DNA from: Ziziphus jujuba
Taxonomy: Eukaryota > Streptophyta > Magnoliopsida > Rosales > Rhamnaceae
Reading direction: 5' to 3'
DNA: 64,000 nt
Assembly: GCF_031755915.1 (NCBI RefSeq)
Contig: NC_083384.1
Span: 21,140,001 to 21,204,000, forward strand
The translations under genes and the position numbers were made by a program. This document shows positions 34,431 to 45,600 of this stretch, piece by piece. The notes beneath the pieces are model-generated. The model was not told the origin of the DNA, made no database searches, and worked only from the letters and a program-made list of their open reading frames with translations. Position 1 is the first letter of the stretch; each line of letters opens with the position of its first letter.

Positions 34431-35594
34431 AATTTTGTTCAGGTTTGATCTATCTTTATTTGCTTTATTTGTTTTTGTGTTATTCTGCAATTTTAGCATT
34501 AGGTTAAGGTTGCATCCATCCTATACACGTTCAGCATCTTAAAAAAAAAAAAAAAAAAAATTCATTCCTAGTTGAATTAGGATTTCCTAGTTTTATCGTA
34601 TTTTTGTTTCCTAGTTTGTTGGTTCTCTTTTATCATTGTTCTTGTTAATTTAGTTTTTGTTGATTTTTCTTTGCTGTTTTAGTCTTAAATATTTGCATTC
34701 ATATATTCAAAAAAAAAAAAAAAAGAAAACAGGAAAAAAAAAAAGTTTGCGGCAACATTTAAAAAAAAAAAAAAAAAAAACTGCACATTTTGTTTATTTG
34801 GAGGTCACGGGTTTGGTGTTTGTTTTGGAGTTGGAATTGCAATTTTGGTAATTATTCTTGCTACTGCAGTTGTTTATGTTCTGTGAGTGAAAAAAAAAAG
34901 AAGAAAGAAGGTAAAGCCGAATAAAAAAAAAAAAAAAGAGGAAAAAAAAATTATTTCGGTTTGTTGGAGTTTGATTTGTTTGCTGGAATCTTGTTGGAGC
35001 TGCTGGTTTTTTTTTATTATTTATTCAATATTTGAGTTGCTGGGAAATTATTTTTGCTGCTGGATATTTGGATTTTGGGTGTTTAAATTTTTTGGATTAA
35101 AATTAGTTAAAGGAATTGATACAAAACTTGAATTACAAGAACAACAACCAACACTTTTCTATATTTTTGTTCTCTTTGATTCTTGTTCGTATTTGAATTT
35201 CTTTTTCTGGAATTTTATTCTTGAACTCATAATCTACTACCATCTGGTGCAGTTTTCAAAAATTCCAATGTTTTCCCATTATTTTGTGTTTTCTTGACTA
35301 GAAAGCCGAAAAATTAGGATTTGTTGGATTCTTTCGGTATTGCCTACTTTTTGCTACTGTTTTGTTGATAAGTTTAATTAAAACATACTAGTGATCTAAT
35401 TGCTGTTTTGTGGGTGTTTTAATTAGAACTTTGAGATAATTCATTGAGTGGAAAAAGGCAAGAGTGTGTGAGCTTAAAAGAGGGTAAAAGCCGAAACTAG
35501 TGTGTAAACACGAGTGTCGAGACCTTGTTTGAGTGAAACACGTGAGGGAGTGATATTGTGAGGATTTATTTTATTTTTGTAGTATTTTACTAAC
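34431..35594 (+). other. T10 untranslated leader, A-rich
   Basis: About 1.16 kb with long A runs (34542-34560, 34711-34724, 34760-34781, 34922-34950). It ends with 'gtgagggagtga...actaacatg' before gag. Two overlapping ORFs at 34657-35297 are lysine tracts made by the A runs and then hydrophobic T-rich stretches. They are not conserved as coding in T6 or T11. Confidence 0.75.
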
Positions 35595-38500
35595 ATGGCA
35601 GATTCTAGAATAAGAAGAGGGGATCCACCCTTGAGGATCAATGAGGAAGAGTCCGTAGCATTCCATGGCGATGACCGAGCTACCGGGAATGGAGACCAAG
35701 TGGATATGAGAGCTGTCTTGGAATCAATACAGCGGGTTAGTGCTCAAGTTGAGCATGTGAATCAAAGAGTGGGAAGACTAGAAGCCTCACAAGGAAGGCC
35801 GAATACAAGAAATAGGCAAGAATTCCATGGAGGACGAGGCCGAGGACGAGGAGGTCGCGAGAGGCCGAGAGAGGAATTTGATGAGGATCCATTCGACGGT
35901 GACTTTGAGGAAGGTATGGACGAAACCTTTGCTGTCCAAGATAGAGCTGGCCGTGGGAGATATAGGAGGGAAGATACAGATGATGATTTGGGAAATATCA
36001 AGGTTAATATCCCACCTTTTATGGGTAAAAGTGATCCCGAAGCTTATTTGGAGTGGGAAGAGAAAATGGAGATGATTTTTGACTGCCACAACTATTCGGA
36101 AGGTAAGAAGGTGAAGTTGGCAGCAATGGAGTTTGGCCATTATGCACTCCAATGGTGGACAAATGAGCAAAGCACCCGAAGGAGAGTTGGTGATGACTTA
36201 ATTACAACATGGCGACAAATGAAAGGAGCCATGAGGAAGCTGTTTGTGCCATCCCATTACCATAGGTTGCTGCATCAAAGGCTTCAATCTTTGTCTCAAG
36301 GAAGTAGGTCCGTGGAGGATTATTACAAAGAGATGGAGATGTTAATGATGAGGCTGAATATGAATGAGGATAGGGAGGCAACCATGGCAAGATTTCTTGG
36401 AGGGTTAAACCGAGACATTGCCAACCAACTTGAATTACAACAATACTTGGAATTGGAGGAGATGTTGCATGTAGCCATTAAGCTTGAGAACCAATTCAAG
36501 AGGATGGGTGTTAGTACACGGTTTGGAGGAGTTTCTAGCAGTGGAAGGACAAGTTCAAGTGGCTGGAAAAACAATTCCACTTATGAAAACAAGTTGAAGC
36601 CGAAATTGGGAGAAGAATCTACCAACCGGCCAAGAAGGGAGGTCAAGACCGAATCTGTCCAAGCACTTAGAGGTGAGATAAAATCTGATCCTAAACCTCA
36701 AAAATCCAGAGAAATAATTTGTTTTAAGTGCCAAGGAAGAGGACACATAGCCAGCCAATGCCCAAACAGAAGAATCATGGTATTAAAGGGTGATGGTGAG
36801 CTGGAATCCGCAAGTGAAGAAAGTGGGGCTGAAACCGAGCAAGAGGAGGATTGCAATGAAGATGAAGCCGAACCTGTAGATACATCTAATGCCGAGTTGA
36901 GCTTGGTTTCAAGGAAAGTACTTGCTGTCTACAAAGATGAAGAGCAGATACAAAGAGAAAACATCTTCCACACTCGCTGCGAAATACAAGGTAAAATTTG
37001 TAGCATGATTATAGATAATGGGAGTTGTACTAATGTGATAAGTAATCTTGTAGTTGATAAATTAGGCTTGAAAACAATTAAACATCCAGAACCTTATAGA
37101 TTACAATGGCTTAATGATAGTGGTGAGATGAAAGTAAACAAACAAGCCAAAGTAAAATTTAATATAGGTAGATATGAGGATGTAGTTTTATGTGATATTG
37201 TGCCCATGATTGCTGGACATATACTATTAGGTAGACCATGGCAATTTGATAAAGATGCTACTCATTGTGGTCGAGAAAATAGTATTGTTTTCAGGTTTAA
37301 AGGGAAGAAGGTCAAGCTGGAACCATTATCTCCTAAAGAGGTTTACAAAGACCAATTAGAAATGCAACAAAGGAGAGAAGCCGAAAAGCTCAAGGAAAAA
37401 GCAAGTATGGCACCAACGGCTTCACCATCCTTTCAAGAAGGTAAGATTGAGGTTGCTGACCGAGGTAAGGTTTCTAAGGTTCATATTGAGTGGAAAGACC
37501 AAGAAAAAGCTGAGAGAGGGGTGAGAAAAGAGAGCAAACCCGAGAGCACAAAAAATCTGGAAGTTTCCGCCAATGAGAGCCAAACCGAGGAAAGAAAAAA
37601 AAAAGAAAGAAAAGAGAGGAAAAACCAGAATTTTTATTTGAGTTTAGGGGGTATTAATAAGGTTATTGAGTGTAAGAAACCTATGCTGGTCATGCTTTAC
37701 AAAGAAAATTATTTTAATGATCAAACTAACTTTGAAGAACTTGAATTGCCAAGTTCAATGATTTCTCTTTTGAAGGAATTTGGAGATGTCTTCCCAAGTG
37801 AGATTCCAAGTGGACTACCACCTATTCGAGGGATAGAACATCAAATTGACTTTGTTCCAGGGGCTGCCATACCAAATAGACCAGCTTATAGGAGCAATCC
37901 CGAAGAAACAAAGGAGCTGCAAAAACAGGTAAGTGATTTGCTTGATAAAGGATACATTCGTGAGAGTTTAAGTCCATGTGTTGTTCCTGTTTTGTTGGTA
38001 CCTAAAAAGGATGGTTCTTGGAGAATGTGTGTTGATTGTAGGGCTATAAATAATATTACCATCAAATATAGACATCCCATTCCTAGATTAGATGATATGC
38101 TTGATGAGTTGCATGGTGCTTGCATGTTTACAAAAATTGATCTTAGGAGTGGTTATCACCAAATTAGGATGAAAGAAGGTGATGAATGGAAAACCGCATT
38201 CAAAACTAAATATGGACTGTATGAATGGTTAGTTATGCCTTTTGGATTATCCAATGCACCTAGTACTTTCATGAGGCTTATGAATCATGTAATGCGTCCA
38301 TTTATTGGTAAATTTGTGGTTGTTTATTTTGATGACATTCTAATATATAGCCGAAATTTGGATGACCATGTGGATCAACTTAGGCAAGTTTTGCAAGTTC
38401 TTAGAAAGGAAAGATTATTTGCTAACATTAAAAAATGTGAATTTTGCAAAGAAGAGCTTGTGTTTCTAGGTTTTGTAGTAAGTGCTGCAGGAATCAAAGT

Positions 38501-40037
38501 TGACCAAGCTAAGGTGAAAGCAATTCAAGAGTGGCCGGTTCCTACTTCTATCACCCAAGTGAGGAGCTTTCATGGCTTGGCAAGTTTTTACCAAAGATTT
38601 GTCAAGGATTTTAGTACCATAGCAGCACCATTGAATGAAGTTGTCAAGAAGAATGTTGGTTTCAAATGGGGGGAAGTACAAGAAAAATCTTTTAATTTGT
38701 TGAAAGAAAAATTGTGTAATGCACCTTTGTTAGTTTTGCCAAATTTTTCTAAGACTTTTGAAATTGAATGTGATGCTTCGGGTGTAGGTATTGGAGCTGT
38801 TTTAATGCAAGAAGGAAGGCCCATAGCCTACTTTAGTGAAAAATTGAATGGAGCTGCCCTAAACTACCCGACTTATGACAAGGAGATGTATGCTTTGGTG
38901 AGGGCTTTGGAGACGTGGCAGCATTATCTTATGCCAAAGGAGTTTGTGATTCATACGGATCATGAGTCTTTGAAGCATATCAAGGGTCAAGGAAAGCTCA
39001 ACCGAAGGCATGCTAAGTGGATTGAGTTTATTGAAACATTTCCATATGTGATCCGCTACAAAAAAGGTAAGGAAAATGTGGTTGCCGATGCATTATCCCG
39101 AAGGTATGTGCTCTTTTCTACCTTAGATGCTAGGTTGCTTGGATTTGAACAATTGAAAGAACTTTATGAGCATGATAGTGACTTTGGAGAAATTTTTAGA
39201 ACCTGTTTGAAACATGGATTTAATAAATTTTACATATTTGAGGGATATTTGTTTAAAGAAAACAAACTTTGTGTGCCTAATTGTAGTATTAGGGAATTAT
39301 TGGTTCGGGAAGGACATGGGGGTGGTTTAATGGGTCATTTTGGTATTTTAAAAACTTTATCCTTGCTGCAAGAACATTTTTATTGGCCTAACATGAGGAG
39401 AGATGTTGAGAGAATTTGTGAAAGATATTTGAAGTGCCGAAAAACAAAATCAACATTGAAACCGCATGGATTGTATAAGCCTTTGCCGATTCCTACCTAT
39501 CCTTGGGTAGATTTGTCTATGGATTTTATTCTTGGGTTGCCTAGGTCAAGGACAGGTAAGGATTCAATATTTGTTGTGGTAGATAGGTTTTCTAAGATGG
39601 CACATTTTATTGCATGTAACAAAACTGATGATGCATCCAATATTGCTAACTTATTTTTCAAGGAAATTGTGAGATTGCATGGAATGCCAAGAACTATTGT
39701 GTCGGATAGGGATGCTAAGTTCTTAAGCTATTTTTGGAAAACATTGTGGGCTAAATTAGGTACTAAGCTTTTATTTTCAACTACTTGTCATCCACAAACT
39801 GATGGACAAACCGAAGTAGTAAATAGAACCTTGTCTGCATTGTTGAGAGCATTAATTAGTAGAAATTTAAGGACTTGGGAAGAATGTTTGCCACATGTTG
39901 AATTTGCATATAATAGGTCTTTACATTCAGCAACTAAATTTACTCCATTTGAAATTGTTTATGGTTTTAATCCTTTGACTCCATTAGATTTAACACATTT
40001 GCCTTTAAGTGAGCGTGCTAATCTAGATGGAAAATAA
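35595..40037 (+). CDS. Gag-Pol polyprotein of T10 (CRM-like), truncated at its C-terminus
   Basis: Single ORF of 1480 residues. Gag: the MADSR start is shared by T6 and the equivalent start in T2 and T11; Gly/Arg-rich region about 76-95; gag domain about 135-305 ([36 protein letters not shown]); CCHC knuckle 376-389 ([14 protein letters not shown]). Protease: Asp474 in IIDNGSC (usual DSG is DNG), [11 protein letters not shown]849 ([10 protein letters not shown]), YFDD 911-914. RNase H: D1060 (ECDAS), an acidic YDKEM near 1097, D1122 (HTDHE). Integrase: HGGGLMGH zinc region with CERY where CERC is expected, D1310, D1371 and E1407 (spacing DX35E). The protein would stop at TAA 40035-40037; T2 has Gln there (GKQKTDF). 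All enzymatic cores are complete, so it may supply functions to defective copies. That role is inferred. Confidence 0.93.
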   Translation: MADSRIRRGDPPLRINEEESVAFHGDDRATGNGDQVDMRAVLESIQRVSAQVEHVNQRVGRLEASQGRPNTRNRQEFHGGRGRGRGGRERPREEFDEDPFDGDFEEGMDETFAVQDRAGRGRYRREDTDDDLGNIKVNIPPFMGKSDPEAYLEWEEKMEMIFDCHNYSEGKKVKLAAMEFGHYALQWWTNEQSTRRRVGDDLITTWRQMKGAMRKLFVPSHYHRLLHQRLQSLSQGSRSVEDYYKEMEMLMMRLNMNEDREATMARFLGGLNRDIANQLELQQYLELEEMLHVAIKLENQFKRMGVSTRFGGVSSSGRTSSSGWKNNSTYENKLKPKLGEESTNRPRREVKTESVQALRGEIKSDPKPQKSREIICFKCQGRGHIASQCPNRRIMVLKGDGELESASEESGAETEQEEDCNEDEAEPVDTSNAELSLVSRKVLAVYKDEEQIQRENIFHTRCEIQGKICSMIIDNGSCTNVISNLVVDKLGLKTIKHPEPYRLQWLNDSGEMKVNKQAKVKFNIGRYEDVVLCDIVPMIAGHILLGRPWQFDKDATHCGRENSIVFRFKGKKVKLEPLSPKEVYKDQLEMQQRREAEKLKEKASMAPTASPSFQEGKIEVADRGKVSKVHIEWKDQEKAERGVRKESKPESTKNLEVSANESQTEERKKKERKERKNQNFYLSLGGINKVIECKKPMLVMLYKENYFNDQTNFEELELPSSMISLLKEFGDVFPSEIPSGLPPIRGIEHQIDFVPGAAIPNRPAYRSNPEETKELQKQVSDLLDKGYIRESLSPCVVPVLLVPKKDGSWRMCVDCRAINNITIKYRHPIPRLDDMLDELHGACMFTKIDLRSGYHQIRMKEGDEWKTAFKTKYGLYEWLVMPFGLSNAPSTFMRLMNHVMRPFIGKFVVVYFDDILIYSRNLDDHVDQLRQVLQVLRKERLFANIKKCEFCKEELVFLGFVVSAAGIKVDQAKVKAIQEWPVPTSITQVRSFHGLASFYQRFVKDFSTIAAPLNEVVKKNVGFKWGEVQEKSFNLLKEKLCNAPLLVLPNFSKTFEIECDASGVGIGAVLMQEGRPIAYFSEKLNGAALNYPTYDKEMYALVRALETWQHYLMPKEFVIHTDHESLKHIKGQGKLNRRHAKWIEFIETFPYVIRYKKGKENVVADALSRRYVLFSTLDARLLGFEQLKELYEHDSDFGEIFRTCLKHGFNKFYIFEGYLFKENKLCVPNCSIRELLVREGHGGGLMGHFGILKTLSLLQEHFYWPNMRRDVERICERYLKCRKTKSTLKPHGLYKPLPIPTYPWVDLSMDFILGLPRSRTGKDSIFVVVDRFSKMAHFIACNKTDDASNIANLFFKEIVRLHGMPRTIVSDRDAKFLSYFWKTLWAKLGTKLLFSTTCHPQTDGQTEVVNRTLSALLRALISRNLRTWEECLPHVEFAYNRSLHSATKFTPFEIVYGFNPLTPLDLTHLPLSERANLDGK

Positions 40038-40463
40038 AAAGCTGATTTTGTAAAGCAGATTCATGAGAAGACCTGAGCAAACATTGAGAGGAGGACCGAG
40101 CAATATGCAAGGGTGGCTAATCAAGGCTGAAAATCAATGGTGTTTGAACCTGGAGATTGGGTGTGGCTGCATTTAAGGAAAGAAAGATTCCCCGAACAAA
40201 GGAAATCAAAACTCATGCCGAGGGGTGATGGACCTTTTCAAGTTTTGGAGAGGATAAACGACAATGCCTACAAACTTGATCTACCGGGTGAGTATAGTGT
40301 TAGTGCCACCTTTAATGTTGCTGATTTATCTCCTTTTGCTGCAGGTGATGACTTCGATTTGAGGACAAATCCTTTTCAAGAGGAGGGGAATGATGCGAAT
40401 CCACCCGAGACTGCTCGACCGACAACCCGCTGGGGTGCTGACCCAATACAAATGAAGGTGTGA
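40038..40463 (+). pseudogene. T10 integrase C-terminal domain and pol tail, cut off by stops
   Basis: In frame with the preceding ORF but separated by TAA (40035-40037), TGA (about 40074) and TGA (about 40129). All three are explainable as C-to-T changes or single substitutions relative to T2. The open part 40137-40463 has [46 protein letters not shown] and [12 protein letters not shown], then crosses the PPT and enters the LTR ([12 protein letters not shown]) to a TGA at 40461. In the 5' LTR the equivalent codon is open (GGA), so the frame there runs on to 33583 through GPITRAQAKKFKDNL. No classical chromodomain is seen. Confidence 0.82.
40378..40390 (+). other. Polypurine tract of T10
   Basis: AAGAGGAGGGGAA immediately before the 3' LTR. 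The identical tract is at the same place in T3 and T6, and it lies inside coding sequence (QEEGN). Confidence 0.92.
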
Positions 40464-41525
40464 CCGATCACTAGGGCCCAAGCCAAGAATTTCAAGGACA
40501 ATCTTGTTGTCTTCATACAAGGAATAAGTCATAGTCAAGAGGGGTTGGCCACATCTAAAGAACCAAGGCTTGTTTTACTCATACAAGCAATAGAAGCCAA
40601 AACAGGGTCGGGTGACGTTTTTGGTGATAATAAGGAGGCCGGGTTGTATGAATTGGAACCCCATCCTTATGGGTTCAATTCATATGGAGGATGAGTCATA
40701 GAAACCAGCCAAAGCAGCTTCAAAGCCGACCAACAAGGTGGTTTGCACACAAGGAGAAGGAAAGGCCGGATTTGCTGTATTCCTTGCTGGCTTTACTGTA
40801 TTTTACTGTATTAGCCTTTTCTCGTACTTCCAAGCAAGGGCAACGTGAGGAACTTCACAATAAGCTTATTTGGCATCCTACAAAGCATATTGAAGCTGAT
40901 TTGGAGCTCAATTTGGTCAAAGATTGATCAAAGTCAATTTAGTCAAAAAAGCTAGTATTATAGTTTCCTAATTTTATTCTACTTTTTGTTTTAGGAAACT
41001 ACCATTATTTTTTAGTTTTTATTTATTTATTTTCTGGACAAATAAGTTTAGGAAAGTTATTATTTTATTATTTTCATTGTAAATTAATTAATTCCTAATT
41101 CAAAATAAAGGAATTAATTAATCCAAATTAGTTTAGGAAAAGGAAAGTTTCGGCCAAGGTAGACTTCTTCATTGTGTGGCCGGTTTTTCCTAGGGTTTTT
41201 AGGGTTTATTTTGTTTCTTTCAAAAGCCTATTTAAAGGCTTATTTTTCAATAATAATACAACTTTGATTTGATTAAGAAAATACTTGTGAGATTAATTAT
41301 CTCTTTGTTCTTTGAGAACACCTAAAACACCATTAGAGAATTGGTTGTTTTAGCTTGACTTATCAATAGGTTTTCCATCCCCTATTGTGGCGTCTACATT
41401 ATACCAAGGTTTCTAACCACAGGTTGGTTAGGGGTTGAGGTCCATTCCATTAGAACTTGAACTTAATTAAAGATCCGGGCTAATATAATACGGGTTTAGG
41501 AGCAGGTCGTCCTAGGTTCGTATCA
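40391..41525 (+). repeat. 3' LTR of T10
   Basis: 1135 bp, TGATGCG to CGTATCA, followed by the TTCTT target copy. The last 575 positions appear identical to the 5' LTR. The first 560 hold at least 13 differences, 9 of them transitions, including the G-to-T that creates the TGA at 40461-40463. Confidence 0.96.
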
Positions 41526-41784
41526 TTCTTGCTGCTTGAAGTCCGTATTTGCACGAAAACAGCTACACAGTTCCGTATCAGCCTCCACCACTTGGATACT
41601 TCAAATGGGCTTTGTATCTTCGGGTATTTATAAGCCCTTATGAGAGGTAACTACTCCCTATATAAAGGCAGCCAGGTTGTCCTTAAATCTTGGCTTGAGC
41701 TCTAGTGATTGACCCGGTCTTCTTCCGTATCGAATCAGCACCTTAGTGGGTTGTTGGTTGTGCGGGTTAGGCGGATTCTCATCA

Positions 41785-42780
41785 TTCCCCTCCTCTTGAA
41801 AAGGATTTGCCCTCACCCGATAAATCAAGTTTGTAAGCATTGTCATTTATCCGCTCCAAAACTTGAAAAGGTCCATTTCCATGTGGTATAACCTTGGACT
41901 TTCTTTGTTCAGGAAACCTCTCATTTCTTAGGTGCAACCAAACCTAATCTCCAGGTTCAAAGACACCTTGTTTTCGGCCTTGATTAACACTCCTTGCATA
42001 TTGCTCGGTCCTTCTCTCAATATTTCCTTTGTCTTTTCATGAATTTGCTTTACAAAATTAGCTTTTTGTTTTCCATTTAGATTAGCATGTTCACTTAATG
42101 GTGAAGGTATTAAATCTAATGGAGTCAATGGATTAAAACCATAAACAATCTGAAACGGTGTATATTTAGTGGCTGAATGCAAAGACCTATTATGACCAAA
42201 TTCAACATGTGGAAACATTCCTCCCATGTTCTTAAATTTCTACTAATTAAAGCCTATAACAATGCAGACAAAGTTCTATGTACTACTTCCATTTGTCCAT
42301 CAATTTGTGGATGACAAATAGTTGAAAATAAAAATTTAGTGCCTAAATTAGCCCACAAATTTTTCCAAAAATAACTTAAGAATTTAGCATCCCTCTCCGA
42401 AACAATTGTTCTAGGTATACCATGCAATCTTACAATTTCCTTAAAGAATAGTTAGTAACATTATATGCATCATCAGTTTTGTTACATGCAATGAAATGTG
42501 TCATCTTAGAAAATCTATCCACAACAACAAATATTGAATCCTTACCTGTCCTTGACCTAGGTAAACTAAGAATAAAATCCATAGACAAATCCACCTAAGG
42601 ACAGGAAGGAATCGGCAATGGAAGGTACAAACCAAGCAGCTTCAACTTGGACTTGGATTTTTGGCACTTCAAGGATCTTTCACATATTTTCTCCACATCT
42701 CACCACATGTTAGGCTAATAAAAATGTTCTTACAGCAAGGATAAAGTTTTTTAAACACCAAAATGACCCATTAAACCACC
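41785..42780 (-). pseudogene. T9 integrase (broken)
   Basis: The C-terminal part near 41940-41800 ([12 protein letters not shown]..., ERIND-like) and the stretch 42227-41928 ([45 protein letters not shown]) are recognisable. A frameshift follows at about 42030. The core ([13 protein letters not shown], about 42545-42490) and zinc region (ICERSLKC-like near 42680) are present but with shifts. Confidence 0.72.
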
Positions 42781-44316
42781 ACCATGACCTTCCCTCACCA
42801 ACAATTCTCTAATGCTACAATCAGGCACACAAAGTTTGTTTTCCCTAAACAAATACCCCTAAAAAATGTAAAATTTATTAAAACCATGTTTTGAATAGGT
42901 CCTAAATATTTCTCCAAAGTCACTATCATGCTTATAAAGTTCTTTTAATTGTTCAAATCCAAGCAATCTAGCATATAAAGTAGAGAACAATGCATACCTT
43001 TGGGATAATGCATTGGTGATCACATTTTCCTTACATTTTTTGTAGCGGATGACATAAGGAAATGTTTCAATAAACTCAATCTACTTAGCATGCCTTCAGT
43101 TAAGCTTCCTTGGCCTTTAATGTGCTTTAAAGATTCATGATCCGTATGAATCACAAACTCCTTTGGGATTAAATAGTGCTGCCATGTTTCCAAAGCTCTC
43201 ACCAAAGCATACATCTCTTTGTCATAGGTTGGGTAGTTTAGCCAACATTCTTCTTCACAACTTCGGTAAAAGGTGCTACAATGGTGCTAAAATCCTTGAC
43301 AAACCTTTGGTAAAAACTAGTCAAACCATGAAAGCTCCTTACTTTGGTAATGGATGTAGGTTTCGATCCTTCTTGGATTGCTTCCACCTTGGATTGATCA
43401 ACTTTAATACCTACAGTTGGATTGATCAACTTTAATACCTGCAGCACTTACTACAAATCCTAGAAAAACAAGTTCACTTTTGCAAAAATAACACTTTTTC
43501 AAGTTAGCAAACAACCTTTCCTTCCTAAGAATATTTAAAACTTGCCTAAGATATCCTACATGCTCATCTAGATGCCTACTATATACAAGAATATCATCAA
43601 AATAAACCACAACAAACTTTCCAAGGAATGGTCGCACAAAATGATTCATTAATCTCATGAAAGTGCTAGGTGCATTAGTTAAACCAAAAGGCATTACTAA
43701 TCACTCATACAATTCATACTTAGTTTCAAATGTGGTTTTCCATTCATCACCCTCTTTCATTCTAATTTAATGATATCCACTCCTAAGATCAATTTTTGTA
43801 AACATACATGTACCATGTAATTCATCTAACATGTCATCTGACCTAGGAATTAGATGCCTATATTTAATGGTAATATTATTTATAGCTCTACAATCTACAC
43901 ACATGCACCATGAACCATCTTTTTTAGGAACTAATAAAACAGGGACATCACATGGACTCAATACTCTCACGAATATACCATTTATCACGTAATTCACTTG
44001 CCTACATTTGTAGCTCCTTTGTCTCCTCGGGATTACTTCTTTACGCAGGTCTATTTGGAATCGCAGCTCCCGATACATTCAATCCTCGGATAGGTGGTAA
44101 ACCGTTAGGAATTTCATCCAGAAAGACATCATTAAATTCCTGCAAAAGAAAAGAAATAGAACATGGCAATTCAAGTTCGTCATGGTTAGCTTGGTCATTT
44201 AAATACACATCTTTATAACTCATAACCAGCAATGGTTTAGATGGCTTTATTAACATCTCGAAAACTGAGATAAATTTTTTTAATTTTCCTCTCTTTTTTT
44301 TCTTTTCCTTTCTCAC
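42781..44316 (-). pseudogene. T9 RNase H and reverse transcriptase (broken)
   Basis: RNase H remnant 43214-43020 ([31 protein letters not shown]). Near 43242 the sequence jumps from the RNase H middle to NVG of the RT connection, a deletion of roughly 65 codons that removes the first RNase H Asp. RT: 43694-43404 ([28 protein letters not shown]) and 44078-43767 ([34 protein letters not shown]). A 28-bp tandem duplication at 43389-43444 shifts the frame. The linker 44316-44041 ends in the pre-RT part (SFLLQEFNDVFLDEIPNGLPPIRG). Confidence 0.78.
43389..43444. repeat. 28-bp tandem duplication in T9 RT
   Basis: TTGGATTGATCAACTTTAAT plus ACCTACAG (43389-43416), then the same with one base changed (43417-43444). 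It duplicates the IKVDQS coding segment and breaks the frame. Confidence 0.9.
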
Positions 44317-45036
44317 TCACGGGTTGCCTTTTCTTTACCTCACTCTTCGCCTTTTCAGGTTGTTCTTCACTTTCTGCTTTTTCGACTTTTCTCACTCCAC
44401 TTTCTGCTTTCTCATGATTTTTCCACTCAATTTGAGTTTTAGAATGCTTACCTTGGACAGAAAGTTTGGACCTACCTTCTTCGATAGATGATGAAGTTGT
44501 GGATGCCATCTAACCTTTTCTTTAAGCTTTTCGGCCTCCCCTCTTTGTTGCATTTGAAGTTGATCTATAAATACTTCCTTTGGAGTTAATGGTTCAGCTT
44601 AAACTTTTTCCCTTTAAATTTAAATACAATGGAATTCTCTCTCCCCTAATGTATGGCATCCTTATCAAATTTTCATGGTCTACCCAACAAAATATGACCC
44701 GTATGCATAGGAACAACATCACACAATACAACATCCACATATTTATCAATGCTAAATTCTACTTTGGCTTGTTTATTTACTTTTATCTCACCACTATCAT
44801 TAAGCCATTATAATCTATACGGTTCTGGATGTTTAATGGTTACTAACCCTAATTTATCAACTACCAAATTACTAATTACATTGGCACAACTCTCACTATC
44901 AACTATCATCATACTACAAATGTTACCTTGAATTCCACATCGGGTGTGGAAGATGTTCTCTTTTTGAATTTAGCCCTCATCTTTGTGCACAGTTAGAACC
45001 CTCCTTGCCACCAAACTCAATCAGCCCTAGATGCTT
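44317..45036 (-). pseudogene. T9 protease and linker, truncated
   Basis: Linker at 44509-44317 (lysine/glutamate-rich, EWKNHEKAESGVRK). Protease at about 44960-44600, with the active site at about 44905-44885 reading VDSESC (DSG changed to DSE). It breaks at about 45036, upstream of the zinc knuckle, against T11 LTR sequence. Confidence 0.7.
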
Positions 45037-45183
45037 TGAAAATGAATTACCCCCTGGATAAAGGCAGCAAGATTTTCATTAAACCTCTAAGCTTGAGCCC
45101 TAGTGATCGGTTTGGTCTTCATCTGTATCGGGTTAATACCCCAGCGGGTTGTCGGTTGTGTGAGCTCGGACGGATTCGCATCA
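45037..45183 (-). repeat. T11 3' LTR, first 147 bp
   Basis: Starts TGATGCGAATCC at 45183 after the PPT. The pol reading runs on through it ([24 protein letters not shown]), as in the ORF 45440-45087. It is cut at about 45037, where T9 protease-linker sequence begins. Confidence 0.8.
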
Positions 45184-45440
45184 TTCCCCTCCTCTTGAAA
45201 AGGATTTGTCCTCAAATCAAGATCATCACCTGCAGAAAAAAGAGATAAATTAGCAACATTAAATGTCGTACTAACAATATACTTACCTGTTAAATCAAGT
45301 TTGTAGGGATTCTCGTTAATCCACTCCATAACTTGAAAAGGTCCATCCACACACGGCATGACCTTTGACTTTCTTTGTTTTGGAAACCTCTCCTTTCGTA
45401 AGTGCAACCAAACCAAATCTCCTGGGTCAAACACTATCAC
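45087..45440 (-). pseudogene. T11 integrase C-terminal domain with tail into the LTR
   Basis: A 117-codon open stretch: [59 protein letters not shown], then the LTR-encoded [20 protein letters not shown]. It joins in frame to the RT scrap upstream. This is the clearest case of the pol tail extending into the LTR next to the mini-pol. Confidence 0.8.
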
Positions 45441-45600
45441 AACAAAATCTAGAAATCCATGCTCATTATGGCAAAAATTACACTTTTTAAATTTAGCAAA
45501 TAATCTCTTTCAAATTTTCAAATTTCCACAAAGTAAAGCTCTCAACAAGGCAGATAAAGTTCTATACTACAAAAGCATTTTTAAATAAGCATCTTTATAA
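45436..45600 (-). pseudogene. T11 rearranged mini-pol
   Basis: Minus strand: YKDAYLKMLL ends in a TAG (45569-45567), then the integrase scrap 45566-45511 ([12 protein letters not shown]), the RT scrap 45510-about 45440 ([13 protein letters not shown]...FVV), then VFDPGDLVW in the same frame. The second junction lies in a shared 'gaaaGA/gggaGA' context. Stops here (TAG, one TGA at the IN/RT border) are later mutations; T3 and T6 are open at those codons. Confidence 0.86.

Larger units (their letters stand above)
33275..41530 (+). mobile_element. T10: near-intact family 1 CRM-like gypsy element with TTCTT duplication
   Basis: The element spans 33280-41525 (8246 bp) between target copies TTCTT at 33275-33279 and 41526-41530. 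Two LTRs of identical length (1135 bp), PBS, A-rich leader, one gag-pol ORF of 1480 codons, PPT. All RT, RNase H and integrase catalytic residues can be read. Defects: three stops between the integrase core and its C-terminal domain, and a D-N-G in place of D-S-G in protease. It is the reference for interpreting the other copies. The CRM-clade call rests on gag and protease wording, the iMet PBS and the pol tail running into the LTR. Confidence 0.95.
41526..45036 (-). mobile_element. T9: family 1 element, full type, right end truncated
   Basis: Minus strand: 3' LTR start 41784-41526 (the rest is 32831-33279 beyond T10), PPT 41797-41785, integrase, RNase H, RT, protease. At about 45036 it stops inside the protease-gag linker and abuts T11's 3' LTR, so gag, leader and 5' LTR are missing. 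It keeps the canonical order of pol domains. Confidence 0.82.

Noticed and set aside
34657..35297. Two ORFs in the T10 leader
   Set aside because: They are produced by A and T runs (lysine tracts, then hydrophobic residues) and are not preserved in the leaders of T6 or T11.
35762..36758. Minus-strand ORFs opposite the T10 gag
   Set aside because: Shadows of the 1480-codon plus-strand ORF; no independent support.
40330..40350. Possible splice acceptor 'ttttgctgcag/gtgatga' just before the PPT, conserved in several copies
   Set aside because: It is inside the conserved coding frame (SPFAAGDD), and no matching donor or spliced product can be argued from sequence alone.
40137..40463. Chromodomain at the end of the family 1 pol
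   Set aside because: I looked for the usual chromodomain aromatic residues and W-E pattern after the integrase C-terminus and did not see them. Only the CRM-like tail is visible.
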